A stretch of DNA of 64,000 nt from Bacillota bacterium (GCA_023443625.1 JAEZTQ010000079.1:186001-250000); one strand, 5' to 3'. Numbered from the stretch's first letter, positions 36,442 through 46,369 are shown. Numbers and translations: made by a program. The notes: generated by a model from the letters alone, not told the origin.

Positions 36442-37286
36442 TGACGAAGATTATGCAGAAAGGAATGCTGTCAAATAAAATCATCTTTCTTGTATTAATC
36501 CTCCTGTCGGTACTATTTTTATCTCCGATCCTCATAGTTTTGATAAACTCCTTTAAGGGGAAATTCTTTATTAGTCAGGAGCCCTTTAAGCTGCCGGAGA
36601 AAGCTACCTTTGTTCATTTTGAAAATTACGTAAGTGGAATTGATAAGACAGATTTCTTTCACGCTGCCGGCTGGTCTTTCTTTATTACGATCAGCTCAGT
36701 AGCAGTAATCATATTATTGACTTCAATGACTGCCTGGTTTATTACGAGAGTAAAAAATAGATTCAATAGCGCGGTTTATTATATGTTTGCATTTTCGATG
36801 ATTGTACCCTTTCAATTAGTGATGTTTACCATGACAAAGGTGGCAAACGTATTACATCTGGATAATCCGGTGGGAATTATACTGATTTATCTGGGTTTTG
36901 GTTCAGGTTTATCCGTATTCCTGTTTAGTGGGTTTGTCAAATCCATCCCGGTAGAATTAGAAGAGGCGGCTATGATAGACGGCTGCAATCCCCTTACCAC
37001 CTTCTTTCGGGTTGTAACCCCTGTACTCAAGCCGATATCTGTTACGGTCGGTATATTAAATACCATGTGGATTTGGAACGACTATTTGATGCCATATCTG
37101 TTAATCGGTATTGAGTATAAAACGATACCGATTGCCATCCAGTATTTAAAGGGCGGTTACGGATCAATCGATATGGGAGCTATGATGGCTATGCTGGTAT
37201 TAGCAATTGTACCGATTGTTATCTTCTATCTGTTCTGCCAGAAATATATCATAGAAGGTGTTGTTGCCGGAGCTGTGAAAGGGTAA
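36441..37286 (+). CDS. Sugar ABC transporter permease (MalG type)
   Basis: The second membrane subunit, 281 residues with six TM helices. The EAA loop reads EAAMIDGCNPLTTFFRVVTP. ATG 36441 overlaps the stop of the preceding permease by one base, behind ggaggtgg; TTG 36438 is the next codon upstream and less likely. It forms the translocation pore with the preceding permease. Confidence 0.93.
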   Translation: MTKIMQKGMLSNKIIFLVLILLSVLFLSPILIVLINSFKGKFFISQEPFKLPEKATFVHFENYVSGIDKTDFFHAAGWSFFITISSVAVIILLTSMTAWFITRVKNRFNSAVYYMFAFSMIVPFQLVMFTMTKVANVLHLDNPVGIILIYLGFGSGLSVFLFSGFVKSIPVELEEAAMIDGCNPLTTFFRVVTPVLKPISVTVGILNTMWIWNDYLMPYLLIGIEYKTIPIAIQYLKGGYGSIDMGAMMAMLVLAIVPIVIFYLFCQKYIIEGVVAGAVKG

Positions 37287-37317
37287 TGATAAAATCAATG
37301 ACAAAGGATGTGACATT

Positions 37318-38799
37318 ATGAGAGCAAGCGGAATACTACTGCCAATTGCAAGTTTACCTTCAAAATACGGTATTGGAGCATTTTCAGAAAGTGCTTTTCG
37401 ATTTATAGATTGCTTAAAAGAAGCAGGGCAGAAATACTGGCAGATACTTCCGATCGGTCCTACCGGATATGGTGATTCCCCGTATCAGTCCTTTTCCACC
37501 TTTGCAGGAAATCCTTATTTCATTGACCCGGAGACACTTATAAAGGAGGGGCTATTAACGCAGCAGGAATGTGACAGCTATGATTTTGGCAATAATCCCT
37601 CCTATATCGATTATGAGAAAATATATTTATCCAGATTCGATATGCTGAAAAAGGCATATATAAGGAGTCATATCTCAAATAATGAGGAATTTCTGATCTT
37701 TCAAGAGCGAAATGCCTACTGGCTTTTGGATTATGCCTTATATATGGCAATCAAGAACAGCTTTGGAGGCTTAAGCATAGGTGAATGGCCGGAGGATATT
37801 AAGCTTCGTAAAGTGACTGCACTCGAGAAATATAAGAAAGAACTTCATCAGGAGATAGAGTTTTATATATACATACAGTATCTGTTTTCAAAGCAATGGC
37901 TGTTGCTTAAGAATTATGCAAATGATAACGGTATTAAAATTATAGGTGATATCCCAATTTATGTGGCCTTTGATAGTGCGGACACCTGGTCTCATCCTGA
38001 ATTATTCCAATTGGATGATAAATTAAAGCCTACAGCCGTAGCCGGTTGTCCGCCTGACGCATTTTCAAATACCGGTCAATTATGGGGTAATCCTCTTTAT
38101 CTTTGGAAAGCGCATAAGACTACCGATTATGAATGGTGGCTTCAACGTATTGCCTATAGCTTTGAGTTGTATGATGTTGTACGTATCGATCATTTTAAAG
38201 GCTTTGATGAGTATTATTCCATCCCCTTTGGAGAGGCTACTGCGGTAAACGGTCACTGGGAGAAAGGGCCGGGATATGTATTTTTCAAAAAAATTCAAGA
38301 GAAGCTTGGCAGGGTAGACATCATAGCCGAGGATTTGGGTTATATAACGGAAAGTGTCCGCAAATTACTGAAAAAGACCGGTTATCCCGGAATGAAGGTA
38401 TTAGAGTTTGCTTTTGATTCAAGAGAAGAAAGTGATTATCTGCCCCACAACTACGAAAGAAATTGCGTTGTCTATACCGGAACGCATGACAATGATACAA
38501 TTCTTGGCTGGTTTCAAAGTATTAACGCTTCTGATCGTACACTTGCATTAAACTATATAAATAAGAAGTCTGGTAATACAGTCAATATTAACTGGGATTT
38601 TATCCGGCTTGCTATGCAGAGTGTTGCTAATCTATGCATTATACCAATACAGGATTATCTCGGGCTGAAAAGTGAGGCTAGAATTAACATACCATCCACT
38701 TTAGGGGATAACTGGAAATGGAGACTGAAGGAAGAGGAGATTAAGAAAGAACTCCTTATAAAGATCAAAAAGATGACCAAACTATATGGGAGACTCTAG
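37318..38799 (+). CDS. malQ: 4-alpha-glucanotransferase MalQ
   Basis: GH77 amylomaltase of 493 residues, which disproportionates maltodextrins in the cytoplasm. The N-terminal SGILLPIASLPSKYGIGAFSE and GPTGYGDSPYQSFSTFAGNPY are family signatures. The catalytic nucleophile lies in VVRIDHFKGFDEY, the acid/base in IIAEDLGYI, and the third carboxylate in GTHDNDT. It lies 31 bases after the permease gene and supports maltodextrin as the transported sugar. Confidence 0.95.
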   Translation: MRASGILLPIASLPSKYGIGAFSESAFRFIDCLKEAGQKYWQILPIGPTGYGDSPYQSFSTFAGNPYFIDPETLIKEGLLTQQECDSYDFGNNPSYIDYEKIYLSRFDMLKKAYIRSHISNNEEFLIFQERNAYWLLDYALYMAIKNSFGGLSIGEWPEDIKLRKVTALEKYKKELHQEIEFYIYIQYLFSKQWLLLKNYANDNGIKIIGDIPIYVAFDSADTWSHPELFQLDDKLKPTAVAGCPPDAFSNTGQLWGNPLYLWKAHKTTDYEWWLQRIAYSFELYDVVRIDHFKGFDEYYSIPFGEATAVNGHWEKGPGYVFFKKIQEKLGRVDIIAEDLGYITESVRKLLKKTGYPGMKVLEFAFDSREESDYLPHNYERNCVVYTGTHDNDTILGWFQSINASDRTLALNYINKKSGNTVNINWDFIRLAMQSVANLCIIPIQDYLGLKSEARINIPSTLGDNWKWRLKEEEIKKELLIKIKKMTKLYGRL

Positions 38800-38840
38800 A
38801 GTACATTGCATTTTAGGGTTTTAATTGATATAATTAGTAT

Positions 38841-38897
38841 AGATTGTGTATGTGCAAATTGTCGAAGCAAGATTACTCGAAGGGCTTTTGATGCCCT
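38841..38897. repeat. Dispersed intergenic repeat, family 2 (diverged copy)
   Basis: This stretch between malQ and the LacI gene contains tgtgcaaattgtcgaagc and actcgaagggcttttgat, matching in order the copies at 23951-23992 and 49611-49652 with several substitutions. The agattgtgta at its left end corresponds to the arm near 23.89 kb. Confidence 0.6.
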
Positions 38898-38976
38898 AAT
38901 CATAAATAGTGGAAATATAATAATAAATTTATCAGACCTAACTTATAAGGGTCGCCAGCTGCAAAGGAAGATTATC

Positions 38977-40011
38977 ATGGAAACTACTACAATAAAGGAT
39001 ATAGCAAGAATATGTGGTGTAGCGGTCAGTACGGTATCCAGAGCGATTAATAATCATCCGGATATCAATGATGAGACTAAGACACTGATTCTGCAGGCAA
39101 TTAAGGAGCATAACTATATACCGAATAACAGTGCACGTAATTTAAAGCGTTCTGAATCTAATACGATAGCAGTCCTGATTAAGGGTATAAGCAATCCTTT
39201 CTTTAATAATATGTTGAAGGTATTTGAAAATGATATACAAAGAAAAAAGTATTCCTTTCTTTTGCATCGGGTAGAAGGGCATGAGGATGAAATTGATGTA
39301 GCCTTACAGCTTGAAAAGGAAAAGAGGCTAAAGGGTATCGTTTTTCTGGGAGGTTATTTTAAAAATACGGAAAATAAGATAGAGCAATTGAAGGTGCCAT
39401 TTATCTTAAGTACCGGTGGTGTCTCGAAAAGAAATTATCTGGAAAAGTACTCCCATGTTATGGTTGATGATTATTTGGAAAGCTACAAAATGGTTGATTA
39501 TCTATGTAAGCTTGGACATAAGAGGATTGCTATTATTACTGCACCGCCGGAAGATGAATGTATTGGGAAACCGAGATTTATCGGATATAAGAAAGCACTT
39601 GAGGATAATCAGATAACCTTTGATCCCGACTTGGTTCGTTATGCGACGGAGGATACCATCGATACCTTCTCCATGGCTTACGGTTATAAGGTTACAAAAC
39701 AGCTTTTAGAATCAGGTGAAAGCTTTACTGCAATCTATGCTATTTCAGACAGTATGGCTGTTGGTTCCTGTAAAGCTATTTTTGAAGAGGGTAAGAAGAT
39801 ACCGGAAGACTATTCGGTGGCTGGTTTTGACGGAATGGATATATCATATTATTACCATCCCTCAATCACAACCATCAGACAGCCGGTTGAGGCTATGGCA
39901 AAGGAGACAATAAGAATTTTATTTGATATCATTGAGGACAGGAAGGAAATGCAGGGTAAAATCTTTACTGCGGATCTTGTCATTGGTCAATCAACGAAGA
40001 AAATAGGGTAA
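38977..40011 (+). CDS. LacI-family transcriptional regulator
   Basis: A 344-residue regulator. The N-terminal helix-turn-helix and hinge region read TTIKDIARICGVAVSTVSRAI and YIPNNSARNLKRSESN, followed by a periplasmic-binding-protein-like effector domain (about 62-340) with VDDYLESYKMVDYLCKLGHKRIAII and FDGMDISYYYHPSITTIRQP. ATG 38977 follows aaaggaag; the frame is open from 38806 but that part is a dispersed repeat. It probably represses the transporter promoter at 33976-34046, with a sugar as inducer. Confidence 0.93.
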   Translation: METTTIKDIARICGVAVSTVSRAINNHPDINDETKTLILQAIKEHNYIPNNSARNLKRSESNTIAVLIKGISNPFFNNMLKVFENDIQRKKYSFLLHRVEGHEDEIDVALQLEKEKRLKGIVFLGGYFKNTENKIEQLKVPFILSTGGVSKRNYLEKYSHVMVDDYLESYKMVDYLCKLGHKRIAIITAPPEDECIGKPRFIGYKKALEDNQITFDPDLVRYATEDTIDTFSMAYGYKVTKQLLESGESFTAIYAISDSMAVGSCKAIFEEGKKIPEDYSVAGFDGMDISYYYHPSITTIRQPVEAMAKETIRILFDIIEDRKEMQGKIFTADLVIGQSTKKIG

Positions 40012-40015
40012 AGAA

Positions 40016-40046
40016 AAAGGGACGTTCGCGGTAACGTCCCTTTATT
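40016..40046 (+). terminator. Terminator after the LacI gene
   Basis: A perfect 11-bp stem aaagggacgtt/aacgtcccttt (40016-40026 with 40033-40043) is followed by a short T-rich tail. It closes the sugar-utilisation group. Confidence 0.85.
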
Positions 40047-40294
40047 CGTGTTATAATCTCATTTTTTGTTATTTTGGATAAAATTAGAATGAATTTATAC
40101 TCTTTTTTGTGCTAATTATAAGAATTTTAGCAAATTAATGCGGATTAAATTAGTAGACATTGGTATTATTATGCAGTAAAGTAAATTTGTAGGTGATAAA
40201 TAGTATCGATTGATATTACTTTTTATGACGTATTTCGATAAAAATTTTATTGTACATAATAAAAAGGTGTAAATTAATATTATTTAGAAGATGA

Positions 40295-40378
40295 CTATAC
40301 TGAATCGCCTGCTGCTGAGTGCTAATAAAACTTGGCAGGTTATGCCGTGGGGAGACGGCTCAGCCAAAGAAAGTATAG
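40295..40378 (+). promoter_or_regulatory. Structured 5' leader of the chemoreceptor gene, unassigned riboswitch-like RNA
   Basis: A closing stem ctatact/agtatag (40295-40301 with 40372-40378) encloses gctgag/ctcagc (40314-40319 with 40359-40364) and the hairpin gccgt/acggc (40344-40348 with 40355-40359). An alternative pairing cctgc/gcagg (40308-40312 with 40335-40339) competes or forms a pseudoknot. It lies 50 bases before the ribosome site. It does not match the cyclic-di-GMP-I or -II consensus as I know them. The AT-rich part 40047-40290 shows nothing else clear. Confidence 0.45.
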
Positions 40379-40430
40379 GTATAGGAGCAGGAGAAAACTA
40401 CAAATTTTAGATGTGGTAAGGAGAACAGAT

Positions 40431-42554
40431 ATGGGGAATCAAACGAAAAGGGCTCTGAAAGCAAATATTCCAAGGCCCAAAAATTACAAAAAAGCAAATT
40501 CAAAAGCTTATTACAGTAAGCTTGCAGCAGTAAATCGTTTTGCTACGATACGAATAAAATTAATTCTTTCCTTCGTAGTACCGATTGTGTTTATCATTAT
40601 TTTGGGAATCACATCCTTTATCAGTGCCTCCAAAGGTATCCGCAGTAGCTATGAGCAATCGACTACACAGGCAATTAATATGACGGGGGATTACCTGCTA
40701 TTTGGTGTAGAAGCAATCGAATCATTATCGGAGCAATATACTACGGATATTACTATCCAAAATTATTCCATGGGTAATTATGAGGTTGACCAGAAAGAAA
40801 GTGATGAATATTATCGCACAATCCGGAGCATGTTCTTGGCAAAGCAGACAACGGACGATTTTATATCCGATATTTATCTTTTGTCTGATACCGTGAGATC
40901 GGTTACGACAAAGAAAACGGATATTAAAGATATGAGCTGTGAGGAATTTTTTAAAACTGATTACGGAAGGTCGGTTCGTGAAAGCTCCAGAAGCTCCAGA
41001 TGGAGAGGAAAAGATACCTATTTAGATGAATGGCTTGGCAGTGAATATGCTATGCGCCTGGTTCGCAAGCTGTCAGGAACAGATGCCCTGATTGTTATTG
41101 AGATAAATCTGAAAGCAGTAAATGGAATACTTAATAAGCTGGGCTTTGATAAGAATGGTGTAGTTAGTCTGGTTACCTCCGACGGCAAGGAAATTGTTAG
41201 CGGTAACGCAGATAGTAAGGATCAGACAGTATTTACTGATACAGACTTTTACAAAACAGCAGCAGAGAAGCCAGAGAAGAACAATGCCTATTATGTAAAG
41301 GATAAAGGGAAGGAGCAGCTGTTTATCTATTCAAAAATGGGAGAAACAGGTACGATGATCTGTGCAATGATCCCTAAGGATACCTTATTAAGCCGTGCTG
41401 AAAGCATTAGAAGAAACACCGTTATTATCGTTGTAATTTCCTGTATACTAGCTGTACTGATTGGAGTACTGATATCCATCAATATTGATAAGGCTATTAA
41501 GGGAATTATCGCAAAGTTAAAACGTGCTGCCAAGGGTGATTTGACAGTGGAATTCAGTTCGAAGAACAAAGATGAATTCCATATCCTGAATGAGGAAATC
41601 AAAAATACCTTTGCAAATATGAAGGAATTAATCAGACAGGTAAAGCAGTTAAGTACTGAGGTGTCGGAATCTTCATCAGGCGTTGCGAATACCTCCGAGA
41701 CATTTTTAAAAGCATCAGAAAGTATTTCCAGAGCAATGAATGAGATAGAACAGGGCATTCACCAGCAAGCGAAGGATGCAGAGGAATGCTTACAGCAGAT
41801 GGACAATCTGTCCGGCAAGATTACAATTGTAAGTGACAATACAAAGGAAATTAGTAAGATTGCAGAAGACACAAAGGACAGTATCAAGGAGGGCACTGTA
41901 GTAACACAGGAGCTTAACAGTCAGACAAAGGCAACAATGGAGATCGCAACCGCTATCATTGATGAGATAGAGGCACTCGAAGAGAAATCCTTATCGATCA
42001 GCAAGATCATTAATGTAATTAATGAAATTGCTAACAGAACAAATCTATTATCGCTAAATGCTACAATTGAGGCTGCCAGGGCGGGTGAAGCCGGCAAAGG
42101 CTTTGCGGTTGTAGCCGATGAGATTCGAAGGTTAGCAGAGCAGTCTCGCAATTCTGTCAGTGAGATACATAAAATAATTAAAAACATACAGGATGGAACT
42201 AAGAATGCGGTTCTCACTGCAAAGAAGGCTGAAAATGTAATGCAGTTACAGGAGGATGCTGTTGAGAATACAACCCACTCTTACCAAAGAATTAATCAGA
42301 ATGTAGAAAGACTGGTTGTGAATTTAAATGGTATATTGGAAAATGTAGATAATATTGAACATGCAAGAGTCAGCACGCTTGGTGCAATCGAGAATATGTC
42401 TGTAGTTCTTGAAGAGATAGCTGCATCCGCCAATACAGTAAATCAGACAGCAGCAAGCCAGTTAGACACTGTAGAAACCTTAAATGACTCTGCAGGCAGT
42501 CTGAATAAGAATTCAGAGCATCTGGTCAGAGCAGTAGACGCCTTCACGGTATAA
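40431..42554 (+). CDS. Methyl-accepting chemotaxis protein
   Basis: A transmembrane chemoreceptor of 707 residues. A basic N-terminal tail of about 45 residues precedes TM1, followed by a Cache-like extracytoplasmic sensor, TM2 (about 325-345), a HAMP segment ([21 protein letters not shown]), and the coiled-coil signalling domain. The conserved tip is [46 protein letters not shown] 40431 follows aaggagaacagat; the longer frame from 40332 would translate the structured leader. The ligand is unknown. No flagellar or other che genes are nearby; it might serve pilus-based motility instead (inference). Confidence 0.92.
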   Translation: MGNQTKRALKANIPRPKNYKKANSKAYYSKLAAVNRFATIRIKLILSFVVPIVFIIILGITSFISASKGIRSSYEQSTTQAINMTGDYLLFGVEAIESLSEQYTTDITIQNYSMGNYEVDQKESDEYYRTIRSMFLAKQTTDDFISDIYLLSDTVRSVTTKKTDIKDMSCEEFFKTDYGRSVRESSRSSRWRGKDTYLDEWLGSEYAMRLVRKLSGTDALIVIEINLKAVNGILNKLGFDKNGVVSLVTSDGKEIVSGNADSKDQTVFTDTDFYKTAAEKPEKNNAYYVKDKGKEQLFIYSKMGETGTMICAMIPKDTLLSRAESIRRNTVIIVVISCILAVLIGVLISINIDKAIKGIIAKLKRAAKGDLTVEFSSKNKDEFHILNEEIKNTFANMKELIRQVKQLSTEVSESSSGVANTSETFLKASESISRAMNEIEQGIHQQAKDAEECLQQMDNLSGKITIVSDNTKEISKIAEDTKDSIKEGTVVTQELNSQTKATMEIATAIIDEIEALEEKSLSISKIINVINEIANRTNLLSLNATIEAARAGEAGKGFAVVADEIRRLAEQSRNSVSEIHKIIKNIQDGTKNAVLTAKKAENVMQLQEDAVENTTHSYQRINQNVERLVVNLNGILENVDNIEHARVSTLGAIENMSVVLEEIAASANTVNQTAASQLDTVETLNDSAGSLNKNSEHLVRAVDAFTV

Positions 42555-42573
42555 AGTTATCACAATTTTTTAA

Positions 42574-42640
42574 TGTCAAAAGCCCATTAAGAAATGTAAT
42601 TCGTCAATTTTACAATCTATAAAACCTAATTAGCAATAAG
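42574..42640. repeat. Dispersed intergenic repeat, family 2 (reverse orientation)
   Basis: It starts with gtcaaaagccc, the complement of the gggcttttgac end seen at 49642-49652, and continues with attcgtcaattttacaatct, which matches 23877-23897 with small changes. It begins 20 bases after the chemoreceptor stop. Confidence 0.65.
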
Positions 42641-42643
42641 ACA

Positions 42644-42693
42644 ATACCCTGTAAGCTTTAAGGTGCTATAACAGAAGCTTCAGGGTATTTTTT
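42644..42693 (+). terminator. Terminator after the chemoreceptor gene
   Basis: Stem ataccctg/cagggtat (42644-42651 with 42681-42688), extended inside by an aagctt pairing, is followed by six T. The rest of the gap to 42950 is AT-rich without a clear promoter. Confidence 0.8.
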
Positions 42694-42950
42694 ATCGTTG
42701 CACTTAAATGAATACGGAAGAATACATAATCGTATAAAGAAAATATTCACGTTTTTCGCTCTTACCAATGCGCTATGTCAATTTATTTGAAAAATTAATA
42801 AATATTTAATAGGAAAAGAGAACGATTTATTGTATGATAGTTTATATTTCTGAATAGGTAATTATTAAAATAATTCATTTTTGTAGATTTTATTTTGTTA
42901 TTCAATAAACATTTTGTGTAACAGTATTGATGAAAAGAATGGAGGAAACT

Positions 42951-43343
42951 ATGAATCAGTTAAGAAGATTTATGTATGGCAGATATGGCTTAGACCAATA
43001 TTCACGGGCTTTGGTATTTATAGCATTTTTTGTATCTCTGCTCGCAATGGTAGTTAGGTTTACACCGCTAATTTTATTATCCTATCTTGTACTTATCTAT
43101 TCGATATTTCGTACCCTATCAAGGAATATATCAAAAAGGACGCAGGAAAATATGGTTTATTATAAGATAGCAGGTGCCTTGAAAAATAAACTAAAGAACC
43201 TAAAGCTGACCCTAATAGGTACCAAAACTCATAAGTATTATAGATGCTCTCATTGTAAGCAGACCATCCGGGTTCCGAAAGGTAAGGGTAAAATATGTAT
43301 CACTTGTCCGAAATGCCGGGCGGAATTCATTAAGAGAACTTAA
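42951..43343 (+). CDS. Small membrane protein with C-terminal zinc ribbon
   Basis: I do not recognise a characterised family. The 130 residues contain two adjacent TM helices (about 17-55) and a basic linker. A zinc ribbon follows with YRCSHCKQTIRVPKGKGKICITCPKCRAEF, i.e. two CxxC pairs about 20 residues apart. The architecture places the zinc ribbon in the cytoplasm or at the membrane surface. ATG 42951 is 6 bases behind ggagg; an in-frame ATG at 42927 lacks a site. It is a lone gene between a terminator and a MITE-like hairpin. Confidence 0.8.
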   Translation: MNQLRRFMYGRYGLDQYSRALVFIAFFVSLLAMVVRFTPLILLSYLVLIYSIFRTLSRNISKRTQENMVYYKIAGALKNKLKNLKLTLIGTKTHKYYRCSHCKQTIRVPKGKGKICITCPKCRAEFIKRT

Positions 43344-43382
43344 TCAGCTTATAACGTTTGCATAGCTTAAAGGTAACTACTT

Positions 43383-43551
43383 TGTAATAGAGTAGACAAT
43401 TGCGAAACCATATAGTTTTATTGATTGTATACACAACATATACTATTCCTTCGCTCCAACGCTCTTATGAGCTTAACTTGCGCTCCGGAATAGTATATGC
43501 TGTGTATACAATACTTACAATTACTAAGTTTCGCAATTGTCTATGTAATAG
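43383..43551. mobile_element. MITE-like long inverted repeat
   Basis: Outer arms of 15 bp are perfect inverted repeats (43393-43407 with 43529-43543). Inner arms of 24 bp pair with one mismatch (43426-43449 with 43487-43510), leaving a loop of about 37 bases. The 8-bp direct repeat tgtaatag lies on both sides (43383-43390 and 43544-43551), as expected for a target-site duplication. A small open frame across it (43400-43609) is a by-product of the palindrome. No second copy is in the window. Confidence 0.65.
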
Positions 43552-43571
43552 TGAAATAGGGGGATTTTGTT

Positions 43572-44060
43572 ATGCTTCAGATAGGAAATGTAATTGCAGC
43601 CATGATTGAATATTATTCCGGTGATGCAAAGAGAATACAGCATTTTCTTAAGGTTTACGGCTTTGCGAAAGCTATCGGCGAGCTGGAGAAGCTGCCGCCC
43701 AAAGAACAGGAGCTATTGGAGGTTGCAGCAGTTGTACATGATATCGGAATAAAGAACAGTGAGCTTAAATATAATAGCAGTGCCGGGAATTACCAACAGC
43801 TGGAGGGACCGCCGGTAGCCAGAGAATTACTAGCAGGATTAGCGTATTCAGAAGAATTGATTGAACGTGTCTGCTATCTGATCGCACATCATCATACCTA
43901 TGATTGTATTGACAGAATGGATTACCAGATTCTAGTGGAAGCAGATTTTTTGGTAAATATCAGTGAGGATGCGATGTCTGCGGAGGCTATTAATAGCATT
44001 AAGGAAAAGATATTCAAGACAGCAGCGGGTACTAATTTCTTAAACCAAATATATGAGTAA
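43572..44060 (+). CDS. HD-domain protein (predicted phosphohydrolase)
   Basis: A protein of 162 residues with the HD metal-binding pattern: His in RIQHFLKVYGFA, the HD pair in VAAVVHDIGIKN, and further His residues in YLIAHHHTYD, ending with an Asp in ILVEADFLVNI. This fits small phosphohydrolases acting on nucleotides or similar phosphates; the substrate is not identifiable. ATG 43572 is preceded by tagggggattttgtt, right after the MITE-like hairpin, which may affect its expression. Confidence 0.85.
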   Translation: MLQIGNVIAAMIEYYSGDAKRIQHFLKVYGFAKAIGELEKLPPKEQELLEVAAVVHDIGIKNSELKYNSSAGNYQQLEGPPVARELLAGLAYSEELIERVCYLIAHHHTYDCIDRMDYQILVEADFLVNISEDAMSAEAINSIKEKIFKTAAGTNFLNQIYE

Positions 44061-44155
44061 TGTATAATTACCCTATGATTGGTAATCTAAAAAATGAAGT
44101 AATTAACTATAAATTAAAGCTTAGAGTTTACAATTGCTTTTAAGCTAAATAGAAT

Positions 44156-44205
44156 AAGTGCGAATCATTCCCAGTATAGATAATTAGCATGGATGATTCG
44201 CACTT
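44156..44205. terminator. Bidirectional terminator between convergent genes
   Basis: A perfect 13-bp stem aagtgcgaatcat/atgattcgcactt (44156-44168 with 44193-44205) has T-rich flanks on both strands. It lies between the HD gene (+) and the ABC-F gene (-). Confidence 0.88.
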
Positions 44206-44269
44206 TATTTATGATTTTGATTTCATTTGATTGGTCAGAAGGGTGTTATAAAAACCGATCAGTGACTAT

Positions 44270-45823
44270 TTATTTCTTCGTTGTCCACTTTGTACAATCC
44301 CATACTTTCGTTACAACATCATCATAGAACTCCGGTTCGTGGCAGATTAAGAGGATACTACCCTTATAAGCCTTTAGGGCTCTCTTTAATTCCTCCTTCG
44401 CATCCACATCTAGGTGGTTCGTGGGCTCATCCAGCAGAAGAATATTAGTTTCTCTGTTAATCAGCTTACAAAGTCGAACCTTAGCCTGTTCCCCACCGCT
44501 TAATACACGTACCTGACTCTCGATGTGCTTCGTAGTAAGACCGCATTTAGCAAGAGCTGAACGAACCTCGTACTGTGTAAAACCGGGAAATTCCTTCCAG
44601 ATCTCCTCGATACAGGTGGTTGTATTACCCGGAGCCATCTCCTGCTCAAAGTAACCGATACTTAAATAATCACCTAGGGTTACATTGCCGTCAAGTGCTG
44701 GGATTAATCCTAGTATGCTTCTAAGCAGTGTTGTCTTACCTATTCCGTTTGCGCCCACCAGAGCAATCTTTTCTCCACGTTCCATAGATAGTGTCAAGGG
44801 TGAGGATAGCGGATCTTCGTATCCAATGATGAGCTCCTCGGTCTGGAAGATATATCTGCCGGCAGCACGGGCTTCCTTAAAATTGAATTCCGGCTTCGGC
44901 TTCTCCTTCGCCAATTCGATGACATCCATTTTATCAAGCTTTTTCTGACGGGACATTGCCATATTTCTTGTAGAGACCCTTGCCTTATTGCGGGCTACAA
45001 AGTCCTCTAACTCCTCGATTTCCTTTTGCTGGCGCTTGTAGGCAGCTTCTAACTGAGCTTTTTTCATCTCATGCACTTCCAGAAATTTATCGTAATCACC
45101 TACATAGCGGTTTAATTCCTGATTCTCCATATGATAGATAATATTGACTACGCTGTTTAAAAAGGGGATATCATGTGAAATCAGGATGAAGGCATTCTCA
45201 TAATCAATCAGATAACGCTTCAGCCATTCAATATGCTGAACGTCAAGATAGTTCGTAGGCTCGTCTAGTAGAAGAATGTCCGGTTTTTCTAACAGAAGCT
45301 TTCCAAGTAACAGCTTTGTTCTCTGTCCACCGCTTAAGTCGGTTACGTCACAATCAAGGCCGATATCATCAAGCCCTAAAGCATGGGCAACCTCCTCCAC
45401 CTTACTATCAATAATATAAAAATCATGCATAGAAAGCAGCTCCTGAATGCTTCCCATCTCATCAATCATTTCCTGAAGGGCATCACCCTCGGCTGTTCCC
45501 ATAGCATCACAAAGCTCGTTCATCTTCTCCTCTAATTCAAATAAATAAGAGAAGGCTGATTGTAAAACACTTCGTAGGGTCATACCTTTACTTAGTACCG
45601 CATGCTGGTCCAAATATCCGACATGTACATGCTTGGACCATTCTATTTTACCTTCATCGGGCATCAGCTTCCCCGTAACAATATTCATAAAGGTAGACTT
45701 TCCTTCTCCGTTAGCGCCGATCAGTCCGATATGCTCTCCCTTTAGCAGACGGAAGGACACATCATGAAAGATTGCCCGATCGCCAAAGCCGTGGCTTAGG
45801 TTAGTAACGTTTAATATGCTCAT
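44270..45823 (-). CDS. ABC-F family ATPase
   Basis: A soluble protein of 517 residues with two ABC domains and no TM segment. Walker A motifs are GANGEGKST and GANGIGKTT; the signatures are DLSGGQRTKLLL and VLSGGEQAKVRL; Walker B motifs are ILLLDEPTNYLD and ILLLDEPTNHLD. The charged linker between the domains is about 70 residues. ABC-F proteins act on the ribosome as translation factors or in antibiotic protection. It most resembles the housekeeping YbiT/YkpA group, so a resistance role is not claimed. ATG (complement of 45821-45823) lies behind gggaggctat. Confidence 0.9.
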   Translation of the reverse strand: MSILNVTNLSHGFGDRAIFHDVSFRLLKGEHIGLIGANGEGKSTFMNIVTGKLMPDEGKIEWSKHVHVGYLDQHAVLSKGMTLRSVLQSAFSYLFELEEKMNELCDAMGTAEGDALQEMIDEMGSIQELLSMHDFYIIDSKVEEVAHALGLDDIGLDCDVTDLSGGQRTKLLLGKLLLEKPDILLLDEPTNYLDVQHIEWLKRYLIDYENAFILISHDIPFLNSVVNIIYHMENQELNRYVGDYDKFLEVHEMKKAQLEAAYKRQQKEIEELEDFVARNKARVSTRNMAMSRQKKLDKMDVIELAKEKPKPEFNFKEARAAGRYIFQTEELIIGYEDPLSSPLTLSMERGEKIALVGANGIGKTTLLRSILGLIPALDGNVTLGDYLSIGYFEQEMAPGNTTTCIEEIWKEFPGFTQYEVRSALAKCGLTTKHIESQVRVLSGGEQAKVRLCKLINRETNILLLDEPTNHLDVDAKEELKRALKAYKGSILLICHEPEFYDDVVTKVWDCTKWTTKK

Positions 45824-46189
45824 ATAGCCTCCCTGATGGGTGTTCATAGCACCCTCATTAACTAAAAATAAATGTTCTTAAATTAATGCATTACGAGTTA
45901 TCATTTTACACTATGTATTGATAAAATTCCAGAAAAATATTACGCTGAGTAATAAATCTATTTATAAATCTAATAATTGGACTGTTACTTGGGATTTCTT
46001 AGAATATATCATAAAACATTTTAAATTATTACTTTTTCATAATGTATTTGTTGATATGGTATCTGTCATAAGTTCTAATTTGAGAAACGTCTTATTGTAA
46101 TCTTTGAGAAGGGTGAACATTATAAATATTTTCATCACACATCTAAGTGTCTTTACCACAAATTCTATCTTGCTTGTCAAATGTTTTTT

Positions 46190-46234
46190 TTATTAAAAAA
46201 GAACAGTATAGACATTTCTGAATACACTGTTCTT
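46190..46234 (-). terminator. Terminator for the minus-strand secreted-protein gene
   Basis: Stem aagaacagt/actgttctt (46199-46207 with 46226-46234) is followed on the minus strand by a T-run. It is about 135 bases beyond the stop at 46370. The remaining 46235-46369 and 45824-46189 stretches are very AT-rich, and two small plus-strand frames there lack ribosome sites. Confidence 0.7.
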
Positions 46235-46369
46235 AATAAAACTAATGATATAGGTTCTAAGACCTTCTTTATAAAGGTTAGTTTGATTTTAATCCATGTA
46301 TCTTTTTTTAATTTTCATTTACTAGTAACATGGAACCGCTACAATTGCTGTAATACAATAGGTATTATT

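Noticed and set aside
38806..38976. N-terminal extension of the LacI protein
   Set aside because: The stretch is a dispersed repeat; the helix-turn-helix begins right after ATG 38977, which has a ribosome site.
40295..40378. Cyclic-di-GMP riboswitch before the chemoreceptor
   Set aside because: The conserved GEMM-I and class II core motifs are not visible; listed instead as an unassigned structured leader.
43400..43609. Small plus-strand open frame over the palindrome
   Set aside because: It has no ribosome site, lies in the inverted repeat, and overlaps the HD gene start in another frame.
44270..45823. Antibiotic-resistance ABC-F protein
   Set aside because: The linker and overall sequence look like the housekeeping YbiT/YkpA type, and no antibiotic-sensing leader peptide was seen.
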